From JASLBX01 sp036374175 (lineage in GTDB: Bacteria > Actinomycetota > Actinomycetes > Jiangellales > Jiangellaceae), in contig DASUUH010000013.1 of NCBI GenBank assembly GCA_036374175.1, positions 1 to 30,003 on the forward strand: a DNA stretch of 30,003 bases, written 5' to 3'. Of the stretch, positions 23,159 to 29,649 are shown piece by piece (positions within the stretch are counted from its first letter, which is position 1; the number at the start of each line of letters is the position of its first letter). Made by a program: the position numbers and the translations under genes. The notes beneath the pieces were generated by a model. That model was not told the origin of the DNA and made no database searches. It saw only the letters and a list, made by a program, of their open reading frames with translations.

Positions 23159-23196
23159 GACAATCCACACCGTCGCACGCTGTGGATTGCATCAAG
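23154..23196. terminator. Bidirectional hairpin between HMG-CoA lyase and gtrA
   Basis: Arms 23154-23169 and 23181-23196 pair at 14 of 16 positions (core CAATCCACA/TGTGGATTG) around an 11-nt loop. The TGA stop of the lyase gene is in the left arm, and the stop of the minus-strand gtrA lies 5 nt past the right arm. It is well placed to end both convergent transcripts, though it has no T-tract. Confidence 0.7.
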
Positions 23197-23200
23197 ATCG

Positions 23201-23722
23201 CTAAGGGCTTGCAGGGAAGACCCACTTGCGGTACGACCAGAACCGGAACAACGTGCCGAGCAGCAGGCCGATGACGTTGGCCGAGATGTTGTCCGCCAGC
23301 GGCCCGGAGAAGCCCAGGACGTAACGGGACGTCGCCAAGCAGGTCAGCGCTATGCCCAAGCCGACGCCGTTGAGCAGGAAGAACAGCGGGTACTCGCGCC
23401 TGACCCCGGTCCGGGCCCGGTGGCGGAACGTCCAGTGCCGGTTACCCGCGTAGGTGACGATCGTGGCGACGACCACGGACACCGTCTTGGCCGACAACGG
23501 CTTGTCGTGCAGCGGGCCACCGCCGTAGAGCAGGGCGTTGAACACTGCGATGTCGACTACGAATCCGAAGCTGCCGACCGTCGCGAATTTGACGCTCTCA
23601 CGGATCAGCAGGTGCAGCTGATACCAGAGGGTGACGGCACCCCGCAGGAGTCTCCGCACGACAGAATCGGTCGGATGCGGTTGCCGCTGCAGGGTGTCGA
23701 GCACCCCGCTAGGGTAGGGCAT
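23201..23722 (-). CDS. GtrA-family membrane protein
   Basis: This 173-aa protein has four TM helices: KFATVGSFGFVVDIAVFNALL, KTVSVVVATIVTYAGNRHWTF, PLFFLLNGVGLGIALTCLA and NISANVIGLLLGTLFRFWSY. It ends in the family signature FRFWSYRKWVF. GtrA-like proteins are thought to help flip polyprenyl-linked sugars or act in cell-wall polysaccharide assembly. It is divergent from purK, an arrangement common in actinobacteria. The start is uncertain: the ATG at 23722 is used; an in-frame GTG further upstream (23785) would overlap the purK promoter and start region. Confidence 0.85.
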   Translation of the reverse strand: MPYPSGVLDTLQRQPHPTDSVVRRLLRGAVTLWYQLHLLIRESVKFATVGSFGFVVDIAVFNALLYGGGPLHDKPLSAKTVSVVVATIVTYAGNRHWTFRHRARTGVRREYPLFFLLNGVGLGIALTCLATSRYVLGFSGPLADNISANVIGLLLGTLFRFWSYRKWVFPASP

Positions 23723-23750
23723 GCTGGCAATTTCGCTAGCCTTGACGCCT

Positions 23751-24899
23751 GTGACCGGAGGCAAGAACTGGCCCGTTGTGGGCATGGTGGGCGGCGGTCA
23801 GCTGGCCCGGATGACCCAGCCGGCAGCGATAAATTTGGGCGTCGGATTCACCGTCCTGGCCGCATCTGCGATCGAGTCCGCCGCCAAGGTGGTGCGCGAG
23901 CCGATGATCGCCGACGAGAAGTCGCTGGACGACTTGCAGCGTTTCGCCGCGGCCTGTGACGTGGTCACGTTCGATCACGAGCAGGTCCCGCCGGAGTTGC
24001 TGGCGGCGCTGGCGACAGCAGGCGTCACGCTGCGCCCCAGCCCGGACGCGCTGCTCTATGCCCAGGACAAAGGCGCCATGCGGGCTCGACTCACCGAGAT
24101 CGGTGTCCCGTGCCCGCCATACCGCGTCGTCGACTCCACCGGCGACGTCGCGAAGTTCGCTGCCGTCCACGGCTGGCCGGTGGTGCTGAAGACGGCGCGC
24201 GGCGGGTACGACGGCAAAGGGGTCTGGTTCGCCGAATCGGAGAGTGAGGCCGCCGAACCGTTCAAGGCTGGCGTCCCCGTCATCGCCGAAGAGCGAGTGA
24301 GATTCGCCCGCGAGCTTTCGGCCGTAGTCGCGCGTTCGCCGCACGGGCAGGCGGTGGCGTACCCCGTGGTCGAATCGGTGCAGATCGACGGCATCTGCGT
24401 TGAGGTCGTCGCACCCGCGCCCGGCCTGCCGCCCGACCTGGCCACCGACGCCCAGCACATTGCGTTGACGATCGCGGAGTCGCTGGACATCGTCGGAATC
24501 CTGGCGGTGGAAATGTTCGAGACCGAGGACGGCCAGCTCCTTGTCAACGAACTGGCCATGCGCCCGCACAACTCAGGGCACTGGACCATCGACGGAGCGA
24601 TCACCAGCCAGTTCGAGAACCACCTGCGCGCCGTGCTGGACCTGCCTCTCGGTTCTCCGGCCGCCCGCGCGCCCTACACGGTGATGGTGAACATCTTCGG
24701 TGGCGATCTTCCCGACGTCTATCCTGCGTACCGTCACGTGATGGCTCGCGACCCCTGGCTGAAGGTGCACTGGTACGGCAAAGGCATTCGACCGGGCCGC
24801 AAGCTCGGCCATGTCACGGTCTACGGGGACGACCTGGACGACTTGCGAGCGCGCGCCTGGCACGCCGCCAAATACCTGAAGGGCGACATCGATGAGTGA
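23751..24899 (+). CDS. purK: N5-carboxyaminoimidazole ribonucleotide synthase
   Basis: This ATP-grasp enzyme of about 382 aa makes N5-CAIR from AIR, ATP and bicarbonate in purine synthesis. Visible signatures are VGMVGGGQLARMTQPAAINLG at the N-terminus, TFDHEQVPPELL, LYAQDKGAMRARL, PVVLKTARGGYDGKGVW (ATP-grasp glycine loop, about residues 142-158), VEMFETEDGQLLVNELAMRPHNSGHWT, and the C-terminal YGKGIRPGRKLGHVTVYG. I chose the GTG at 23751 because a TAGCCT -10-like box (23737-23742) sits 8 nt before it and homologs begin close to the VVGMVGGGQ motif; ATG 23721 is an in-frame alternative. It overlaps purE by 8 bp. Confidence 0.94.
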   Translation: MTGGKNWPVVGMVGGGQLARMTQPAAINLGVGFTVLAASAIESAAKVVREPMIADEKSLDDLQRFAAACDVVTFDHEQVPPELLAALATAGVTLRPSPDALLYAQDKGAMRARLTEIGVPCPPYRVVDSTGDVAKFAAVHGWPVVLKTARGGYDGKGVWFAESESEAAEPFKAGVPVIAEERVRFARELSAVVARSPHGQAVAYPVVESVQIDGICVEVVAPAPGLPPDLATDAQHIALTIAESLDIVGILAVEMFETEDGQLLVNELAMRPHNSGHWTIDGAITSQFENHLRAVLDLPLGSPAARAPYTVMVNIFGGDLPDVYPAYRHVMARDPWLKVHWYGKGIRPGRKLGHVTVYGDDLDDLRARAWHAAKYLKGDIDE

Positions 24900-25425
24900 T
24901 GTTTCCGAGCTCGTGACGGCCCGCGGCGCCGGCCGGCCGCGGGTGGGAATCGTGATGGGGTCTGACTCCGACTGGCCGGTGATGTCCGATGCCGCCGCAG
25001 CACTCGACGAGCTGGACGTCTCGTATGAGGTCGGCGTGGTGTCGGCGCACCGGATGCCCCAGCTAATGCTTGACTACGGAGCGGCGGCGGCCGGTCGTGG
25101 GTTGCGGGTGCTGATCGCCGGTGCCGGCGGCGCGGCCCACTTACCCGGCATGCTCGCGTCGGTCACATCGCTGCCGGTGATCGGGGTTCCCGTGCCGCTG
25201 AAGTACCTGGACGGGGTGGATTCACTGCTGTCGATCGTCCAGATGCCGGCGGGTGTGCCGGTGGCCACCGTGTCGGTGGGTGGCGCCCGCAACGCAGGGC
25301 TTCTCGCCGCCCGCATTCTCGGTGCGGCCGACGAAGTGCTCCGTGCTCGCCTCGACGACTTCCGGTCGGCCCTGGAGGGCTCGGCCCGGGCCAAGGGAGC
25401 GGCCCTCCGAGGCAAGCTCGGATGA
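24892..25425 (+). CDS. purE: N5-CAIR mutase
   Basis: This 177-aa protein is the class I PurE enzyme that converts N5-CAIR to CAIR, the step after PurK. Marks are VGIVMGSDSDWPVM (about 18-31), VVSAHRMPQLMLDYG with the conserved SAHR (about 49), IAGAGGAAHLPGMLA (about 75-89), and PVIGVPVPLKYLDGVDSLLSIVQMPAGVPVATV near 95-127. A 15-residue N-terminal extension precedes the core. The gene overlaps purK by 8 bp and is followed after 57 bp by the iron-box-controlled ligase, which has its own promoter. Confidence 0.95.
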   Translation: MSDVSELVTARGAGRPRVGIVMGSDSDWPVMSDAAAALDELDVSYEVGVVSAHRMPQLMLDYGAAAAGRGLRVLIAGAGGAAHLPGMLASVTSLPVIGVPVPLKYLDGVDSLLSIVQMPAGVPVATVSVGGARNAGLLAARILGAADEVLRARLDDFRSALEGSARAKGAALRGKLG

Positions 25426-25449
25426 CGTAGACCACCTTCCTGCGGTTAG

Positions 25450-25476
25450 TTTGGTAAGGCTTACCTCAGTTACACT
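25450..25476 (+). promoter_or_regulatory. DtxR/IdeR-like iron box overlapping the ligase promoter
   Basis: TTTGGTAAGGCTTACCTCA (25450-25468) matches the IdeR/DmdR consensus TTAGGTTAGGCTAACCTAA at 15 of 19 positions and has a perfect GGTAAG-G-CTTACC core. A TACACT -10 box follows at 25471-25476, 6 nt before the GTG start at 25483, so the transcript is probably leaderless. Binding of an Fe2+-loaded repressor here would block transcription when iron is plentiful. Confidence 0.75.
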
Positions 25477-25482
25477 GCCGCG

Positions 25483-28077
25483 GTGACCGTTCTTCCCGAG
25501 GTCAGTGCGCCCATTCGACTGCCGTTCGTCGCCGGTCTGCGTGACCATGGTGGCCGGACCGCAGTGATCACCGATGCCGGTGAGCTCACGTACGACCAGC
25601 TGGCCGACCGAGTGGACGGCGTTGCCCGCCAATTGAGTGGTCCGCGTCGGCTGGTGCTCGTCGCCGGCGAGAATGACGTTAAGGCCCTCGTCACGTACCT
25701 CGGAGTGCTCGCCGCCGGGCACGCCGTCCTACTCGCGCCTGCTGGGAACGTTTCGGCCGTCGAGGATCTGATCGGCGCGTACAACCCGGACGTGGTGGCC
25801 CGGCCGATCGGGGGCGAATGGCTGCTGGACGTACGGCGGGAGCTGCCGGCGCACGAACTGCATCCGGATCTCGTGCTGCTACTGAGCACGTCCGGGTCCA
25901 CGGGCTCGCCGAAGCTGGTGCGGCTCTCGTACGAGAATGTGCAGGCCAACGCGGCGTCCATCACCGAGTACCTCGACATTCGGCCATCTGACCGGGCGGC
26001 GACGACCCTGCCGATGCACTACTGCTACGGCCTCTCGGTAGTGCATAGCCACCTGCTCGCCGGCGCCGCGCTGGTGCTCACCGACCTGTCCGTCGTGGAC
26101 GCGTGCTTCTGGGATCTGTTCCGGGCCGCGGGCGCCACGACGTTCGCGGGCGTCCCGCACACGTTCGAACTGCTCGACCGGGTGGGTTTCGCCGCCATGC
26201 GGTTGCCGCGGCTGCGGTACGTCACCCAGGCCGGTGGCCGGCTGGCCCCCGAGATCGTGCAGCGGTATGCAACGTTGGGGCGCCGTCAGGGCTGGGATTT
26301 CGTCGTCATGTACGGCCAGACCGAAGCAACCGCCCGGATGGCGTACCTGCCGCCTGCGCTGGCGGCATCACGGCCCGAGGCCATCGGGATACCGATCCCG
26401 GGCGGGACGTTCACCCTCGAGCCGGTACCGGAGGCTGACGGCCCGGACGTCGGTGAGCTCGTCTACGAGGGGCCGAACGTCATGCTCGGATACGCCGAGT
26501 CGCCCGCCGACCTCGCGGCCGGGAGGACGGTCGTGAGACTGCGAACCGGCGACCTCGCGCGGCAGGCGCCGGACGGGCTGTACGAGATCGTCGGCCGCCG
26601 CAGCCGGTTCGTCAAGATCGTCGGGCTGCGGGTGGACCTGCAGCGGGTGGAAGAGTTGCTCGGCGCCCAGGGCCTGGTCGCCTACTGCACGTCGGCCGAC
26701 GACGAGTTGGCCATTGCGATCGAAGGCCGTGGCTGCTCGGCCGACGAGGTTGAGCGCCTGGTGGCCGACCGGTGCGGCCTGCCGCGTGGCGCCGTCCACG
26801 CCGGAGTCGTCGACGAGGTGCCTCGGCTGCCGAACGGCAAGCCCGACTACCAGGCTCTCATCGCGATGATCATGGACGTCCCAGGCGGCCAAAATCCTGA
26901 CAACCCGCGTGTCCACGCAAGTGTGCGCGAGCTGTACGCAGCGTTGCTGGACCGACCCGACGCCACGGAGGGCGACACCTTCGTCAGCCTGGGCGGGGAC
27001 TCGCTGTCGTACGTGGAGATGTCGGTCCGGCTCGAACAGCGGCTCGGCCGGCTTCCGGACGGATGGCACACCATGGCGATCCGCGATCTGGAAGGTCTCG
27101 AGCGGCCCGGACGCCCGCGGCGCCGGAGGGGCTGGCGGCGTGTCGAGACCAGCGTGGCGGTACGGGCGGCGGCCACTGTCCTAATCGTGGGCACGCACAT
27201 TGGACTCTTCTCGGTGCTCGGCAGCGCTCATGTGTTGCTGGCCGTGGCCGGCTTCAACTTCGCCCGGTTTCAGCTGACGGCGGCCACGCGTCTCGAGCGG
27301 CTGCGACACCAGCTCGTCAGTCTGGCGCGCGTGGTGGTGCCGAGTGTGGTCTTCATCGCCGCCATCGTCGCGCTGACCGGAAAGTACGGCCTGGCGAACG
27401 TATTCCTGCTCAACGCCATCGTCGGGCCGCCGAACTGGACCACATCGTGGCACTTCTGGTTCGTTGAGGTCCTCGTCTACATCCTGGTGCTGATGGCCGC
27501 TCTGATGGCCGTCCCGTGGGTCGACCGAGCAGAGCGGCGTCACCCGTTTGGTTTCGTCCTCGCCCTGGTGGCTGTCGGACTGGCATTCCGGTTCGGACTG
27601 CTCGACATCGGCATCCCGCACACCAAGCCGGCGTTCTGGCTGTTCGCCCTCGGGTGGGCGATCGCGCGGGCAGCGACGATGCGCGAGCGGCTGCTGCTCA
27701 CCGCGCTCGTTGTGGCCGGTGTGCCGGGCTTCTTCGGTAATCCCGTCCGAGAGGCGGTCATGATCGCCGGCCTGCTGATGCTGCTGTGGGTCGGGACGGT
27801 CGTCGTACCGGCGGGCCTGAGCCGGGTGGCCGGCGTCCTGGCGAGCAGTTCCCTTTACGTCTACTTGGTGCACTGGCAGGTGTATCCACTGCTCAAGGCG
27901 GACTTCCCGGTGCTCGCCCTGCTCGCGTCACTGAGTGCCGGCGTCGTGTACTGGCTGATCGTGACGAGTGCGATGGCGTGGTTGAGCCGTCGGCCGCCAC
28001 GGTGGCGTGCGGCTACAGGCCGAGAATCGCGGGTTGGGCGGCTAGCCGGCGGAAGTGCTCGCCCGGCGACGGGATGA
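25483..28077 (+). CDS. Adenylation-carrier-membrane acyltransferase fusion
   Basis: This 864-aa three-part protein starts with an AMP-forming adenylation domain (1-460): P-loop STSGSTGSPK at 135-144, YGQTEA at 277, RTGDLA near 355, GRRSRFVKIVGLRVDLQRVEE near 371-391, and the catalytic Lys453 in PNGKPDY. A carrier domain (about 475-545) follows, with FVSLGGDSLSY, where Ser507 would hold phosphopantetheine. A basic linker (RPGRPRRRRGWRR) leads to an acyltransferase-3-like membrane domain of roughly ten TM helices (about 560-845) with the SWHFWFVEV motif at 655. It should activate a carboxylic acid, load it on its own carrier and transfer it to an acceptor at the membrane. The iron box upstream suggests a role in iron acquisition. 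The substrate is unknown. The 3' end overlaps the convergent thioesterase gene by 65 bp. Confidence 0.85.
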   Translation: MTVLPEVSAPIRLPFVAGLRDHGGRTAVITDAGELTYDQLADRVDGVARQLSGPRRLVLVAGENDVKALVTYLGVLAAGHAVLLAPAGNVSAVEDLIGAYNPDVVARPIGGEWLLDVRRELPAHELHPDLVLLLSTSGSTGSPKLVRLSYENVQANAASITEYLDIRPSDRAATTLPMHYCYGLSVVHSHLLAGAALVLTDLSVVDACFWDLFRAAGATTFAGVPHTFELLDRVGFAAMRLPRLRYVTQAGGRLAPEIVQRYATLGRRQGWDFVVMYGQTEATARMAYLPPALAASRPEAIGIPIPGGTFTLEPVPEADGPDVGELVYEGPNVMLGYAESPADLAAGRTVVRLRTGDLARQAPDGLYEIVGRRSRFVKIVGLRVDLQRVEELLGAQGLVAYCTSADDELAIAIEGRGCSADEVERLVADRCGLPRGAVHAGVVDEVPRLPNGKPDYQALIAMIMDVPGGQNPDNPRVHASVRELYAALLDRPDATEGDTFVSLGGDSLSYVEMSVRLEQRLGRLPDGWHTMAIRDLEGLERPGRPRRRRGWRRVETSVAVRAAATVLIVGTHIGLFSVLGSAHVLLAVAGFNFARFQLTAATRLERLRHQLVSLARVVVPSVVFIAAIVALTGKYGLANVFLLNAIVGPPNWTTSWHFWFVEVLVYILVLMAALMAVPWVDRAERRHPFGFVLALVAVGLAFRFGLLDIGIPHTKPAFWLFALGWAIARAATMRERLLLTALVVAGVPGFFGNPVREAVMIAGLLMLLWVGTVVVPAGLSRVAGVLASSSLYVYLVHWQVYPLLKADFPVLALLASLSAGVVYWLIVTSAMAWLSRRPPRWRAATGRESRVGRLAGGSARPATG

Positions 28078-28432
28078 GCCGGCGGGCGTCGAGGTCGAGC
28101 AAGCCCGCGACGCCGGTGATTTCGGCAATCCGTGTACCGTCCGGGCGCCGGAGCTGATGGTCGAAGGTGAAGGTCTTGCCACTGCCCCAGCGAAACTCGC
28201 ACGTGACGTCGATCTCATCACCCTCACGGAGCTCGCCGAGGTACCGGACGGTCTGCTCGAGCGCAACCGGCCCTACGCCAGTGTCGTGCAGCGCATCGTG
28301 GCCGATGCCGGCCGCGCGGAGGCATTCCCACCGGCTGTGCTCGGTGTATTGCAGGTAGACGGCCTGGTTGACGTGGCCCCGGGGGTCGAGTTCGTAGCCC
28401 CGGACGGCGATGCGCACCTCGAACGGTTCCAC
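28013..28432 (-). CDS. Acyl-CoA thioesterase (hotdog, 4-hydroxybenzoyl-CoA thioesterase-like)
   Basis: This 139-aa single-hotdog protein has the family signature YELDPRGHVNQAVYLQYTEHSRWE at residues 13-36. It contains the catalytic Asp16 and the HVN turn, followed by TVRYLGELREGDEIDVTCEF and FDHQL. It should hydrolyse acyl-CoA or acyl-carrier thioesters. Its end overlaps the convergent ligase-acyltransferase gene by 65 bp. A possible -10 box TAGGGT lies 8 nt before the GTG start, suggesting leaderless transcription. The substrate is not known. Confidence 0.88.
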   Translation of the reverse strand: MEPFEVRIAVRGYELDPRGHVNQAVYLQYTEHSRWECLRAAGIGHDALHDTGVGPVALEQTVRYLGELREGDEIDVTCEFRWGSGKTFTFDHQLRRPDGTRIAEITGVAGLLDLDARRLIPSPGEHFRRLAAQPAILGL

Positions 28433-28459
28433 AGCGTCAGACCCTAACGATCGTCGCCG

Positions 28460-28810
28460 TTAGCCGAGCGCGAGCGCATCGCGGACGGCCGCGAGCCGCT
28501 CGGGGACGACCCGGTAGTAGATCCAGGTGCCGCGCCGGTCGCCGGCGATGAGGCCCGCTTCGCGCAGCAGCTTCAGGTGATGGCTGGTCGTGCCGGCAGT
28601 TTTGCCGATGCCGGCGGATACGTCGCACGCGCAGATTTCGTCGGCGTTGAGCAGCATCGACAAGATCTTGACCCGCGCCGGGTCGGCGAGCGCCTTGAAC
28701 ATACCGGCAAGCGACTCGGCGGCTTCGTCGTCCACGGCCGACGTGGGTGTGCAGCAGGTCATAAGAACCGGCAGCTGCCGAGCTGGCGAGATCGTCGTCG
28801 TGGTCTCCAT
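28460..28810 (-). CDS. arsR: ArsR/SmtB-family repressor with arsenite-type cysteines
   Basis: This 116-aa winged-helix repressor has the core MFKALADPARVKILSML, DVSAGIGKTAGTTSHHLKLLREAGLI (recognition helix about 72-82) and the wing DRRGTWIYYRV. Its cysteines are Cys19-Cys20 near the N-terminus and Cys59/Cys61 in EICACDV. The Corynebacterium glutamicum ArsR senses As(III) with an adjacent N-terminal Cys pair (15/16) plus Cys55, as I recall it; the 40-residue spacing is the same here (19 to 59). It is therefore probably an As(III)/Sb(III) sensor. It does not sit beside an efflux pump in this window. Divergent from it is the CC micropeptide gene, which it probably controls. Confidence 0.9.
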   Translation of the reverse strand: METTTTISPARQLPVLMTCCTPTSAVDDEAAESLAGMFKALADPARVKILSMLLNADEICACDVSAGIGKTAGTTSHHLKLLREAGLIAGDRRGTWIYYRVVPERLAAVRDALALG

Positions 28811-28867
28811 CGTGCCTTCAGCGTACTCGTGCGGTCACAGTTTCTTCGAAGATTTTCGCAGAATGCT

Positions 28868-28905
28868 TTGACGTTTGTCTAATCAGTGTTTAGATAGACG
28901 TCGAA
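28868..28905. promoter_or_regulatory. Shared promoter/operator between arsR and the CC micropeptide
   Basis: On the plus strand TTGACG (28868-28873) and TAGATA (28891-28896) are 17 bp apart, giving a start about 36 nt before the peptide ATG. On the minus strand TCGACG and TAGACA are also 17 bp apart over the same interval. The whole is an imperfect dyad: GACGTTTGTCTAA (28870-28882) against TTAGATAGACGTC (28890-28902), 11 of 13 matching. This suits an ArsR operator that shuts both promoters. A second palindrome, TCTTCGAAGA (28843-28852), lies nearer arsR. Confidence 0.6.
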
Positions 28906-28938
28906 ACAGGCGGTCAATCGTCGAGAGGAGGTGACGAG

Positions 28939-28992
28939 ATGGATTGCTGCGACGACCTGAGCATGGGTTGCTGCGACACCGGTTGCTGCTGA
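28939..28992 (+). CDS. 17-residue Cys-rich micropeptide (three CC pairs)
   Basis: The frame ATG...TGA encodes MDCCDDLSMGCCDTGCC: six cysteines in 17 residues, as three Cys-Cys pairs with acidic spacers. An almost ideal ribosome binding site, AGGAGGTGA (28926-28934), ends 4 nt before the ATG, and a good promoter lies upstream. It is divergent from an ArsR that itself has a CC metal-binding pair. A hairpin ends the unit 12 nt after the stop, so the peptide is the only product. A soft-metal-binding peptide (arsenite, antimonite or copper) is the simplest reading. A Cys-sensing leader peptide is less likely, because no gene follows on the same strand. This is inference; no homolog was searched. 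Confidence 0.7.
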   Translation: MDCCDDLSMGCCDTGCC

Positions 28993-29004
28993 ACCTCAAC
29001 TGGG

Positions 29005-29038
29005 GGCGGCTGCGCACGGATAGCCGCGCGCAGCCGCC
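29005..29038. terminator. Strong GC hairpin after the micropeptide gene
   Basis: GGCGGCTGCGC (29005-29015) and GCGCAGCCGCC (29028-29038) form a perfect 11-bp stem with a 12-nt loop. It lies between the micropeptide stop and the end of the convergent CoA-binding gene, and probably terminates both. No T-run follows, as is usual in high-GC actinobacteria. Confidence 0.75.
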
Positions 29039-29056
29039 TCGCGTGCAGCGTGGCGG

Positions 29057-29542
29057 CTACCCGCGACGCAGGCGCGGCGATTCGATGGCCGGGCAGGTGT
29101 CCATAACGACGTCTAACCCCGCCTTGCGGGCCCGGACGCCCGCCTCCACGTCGATGACGCCGAGCTGCAGCCATAGGGCGCGGATGCCAAGCCGCTCTGC
29201 GTTCGCGATCGCCTCATCGACGATGCCGCCCACCCTGGAGCTGTTGACGAAACAGTCGACGACCTCGATTGGGCCTGGGCTGCCGTTCTCACCAGGGGTG
29301 GGAATGTCGGCGAGGCGGGCGAAACCCGGCGCGCCGTCGACCGTCTCGGCCCGCGGATGCACGGGGACGATCGTCATGCCGAGCCGGTCACGCACGAACC
29401 GGGCGATGCCGTGGGCCGTGCGTGCCCTGTTGTTGGACAACCCGACGACGGCCCAGGTCGCAGGTGTGGTCAACAGCCTGCGGATGACGACCGGTTCGCG
29501 CCAGTCGGCGTCGGTCGTGGGCACATCGCACACATCCGTCAT
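29057..29542 (-). CDS. CoA-binding-domain protein (YccU type)
   Basis: This 161-aa protein has a single Rossmann-like CoA-binding domain: TWAVVGLSNNRARTAHGIARFV (about 29-50), IVPVHPRAETVDGAPGFARLADIP, VVDCFVNSSRVGGIVDEAI, ALWLQLGVIDVEAGVRARKAGLDVVMDTCPAIE (near 120-152). The domain resembles that of succinyl-CoA synthetase alpha and of small stand-alone YccU-like proteins of unknown role. The ATG at 29542 is chosen because a TAAGGT -10-like box ends 7 nt before it; a GTG at 29581 in frame would include that box in the coding region. Confidence 0.85.
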   Translation of the reverse strand: MTDVCDVPTTDADWREPVVIRRLLTTPATWAVVGLSNNRARTAHGIARFVRDRLGMTIVPVHPRAETVDGAPGFARLADIPTPGENGSPGPIEVVDCFVNSSRVGGIVDEAIANAERLGIRALWLQLGVIDVEAGVRARKAGLDVVMDTCPAIESPRLRRG

Positions 29543-29587
29543 GGTTCCGACCTTAGCCTGTGTCCCAGCAGTAGTGGGCACGACGAG

Positions 29588-29607
29588 TTATCCACAAGCT
29601 GTGGACA
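29588..29607. promoter_or_regulatory. DnaA-box pair
   Basis: TTATCCACA (29588-29596) is a perfect consensus DnaA box. An inverted near-match TGTGGACA (29600-29607) follows after 3 nt. The pair sits in the 107-bp gap between two divergent genes and might let DnaA influence one of them. Confidence 0.5.
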
Positions 29608-29649
29608 GCGACCGCGGCGGCGTGATCCAACCGGGCAGGCTTACCGGAC

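Noticed and set aside
28939..28992. Cysteine-responsive attenuator (polycysteine leader peptide)
   Set aside because: Leaders of that kind precede a gene on the same strand; here a hairpin and a convergent gene follow, so a stand-alone peptide is more likely.
29588..29607. Replication origin
   Set aside because: Only one perfect and one imperfect DnaA box; no AT-rich region and no dnaA/dnaN neighbours.
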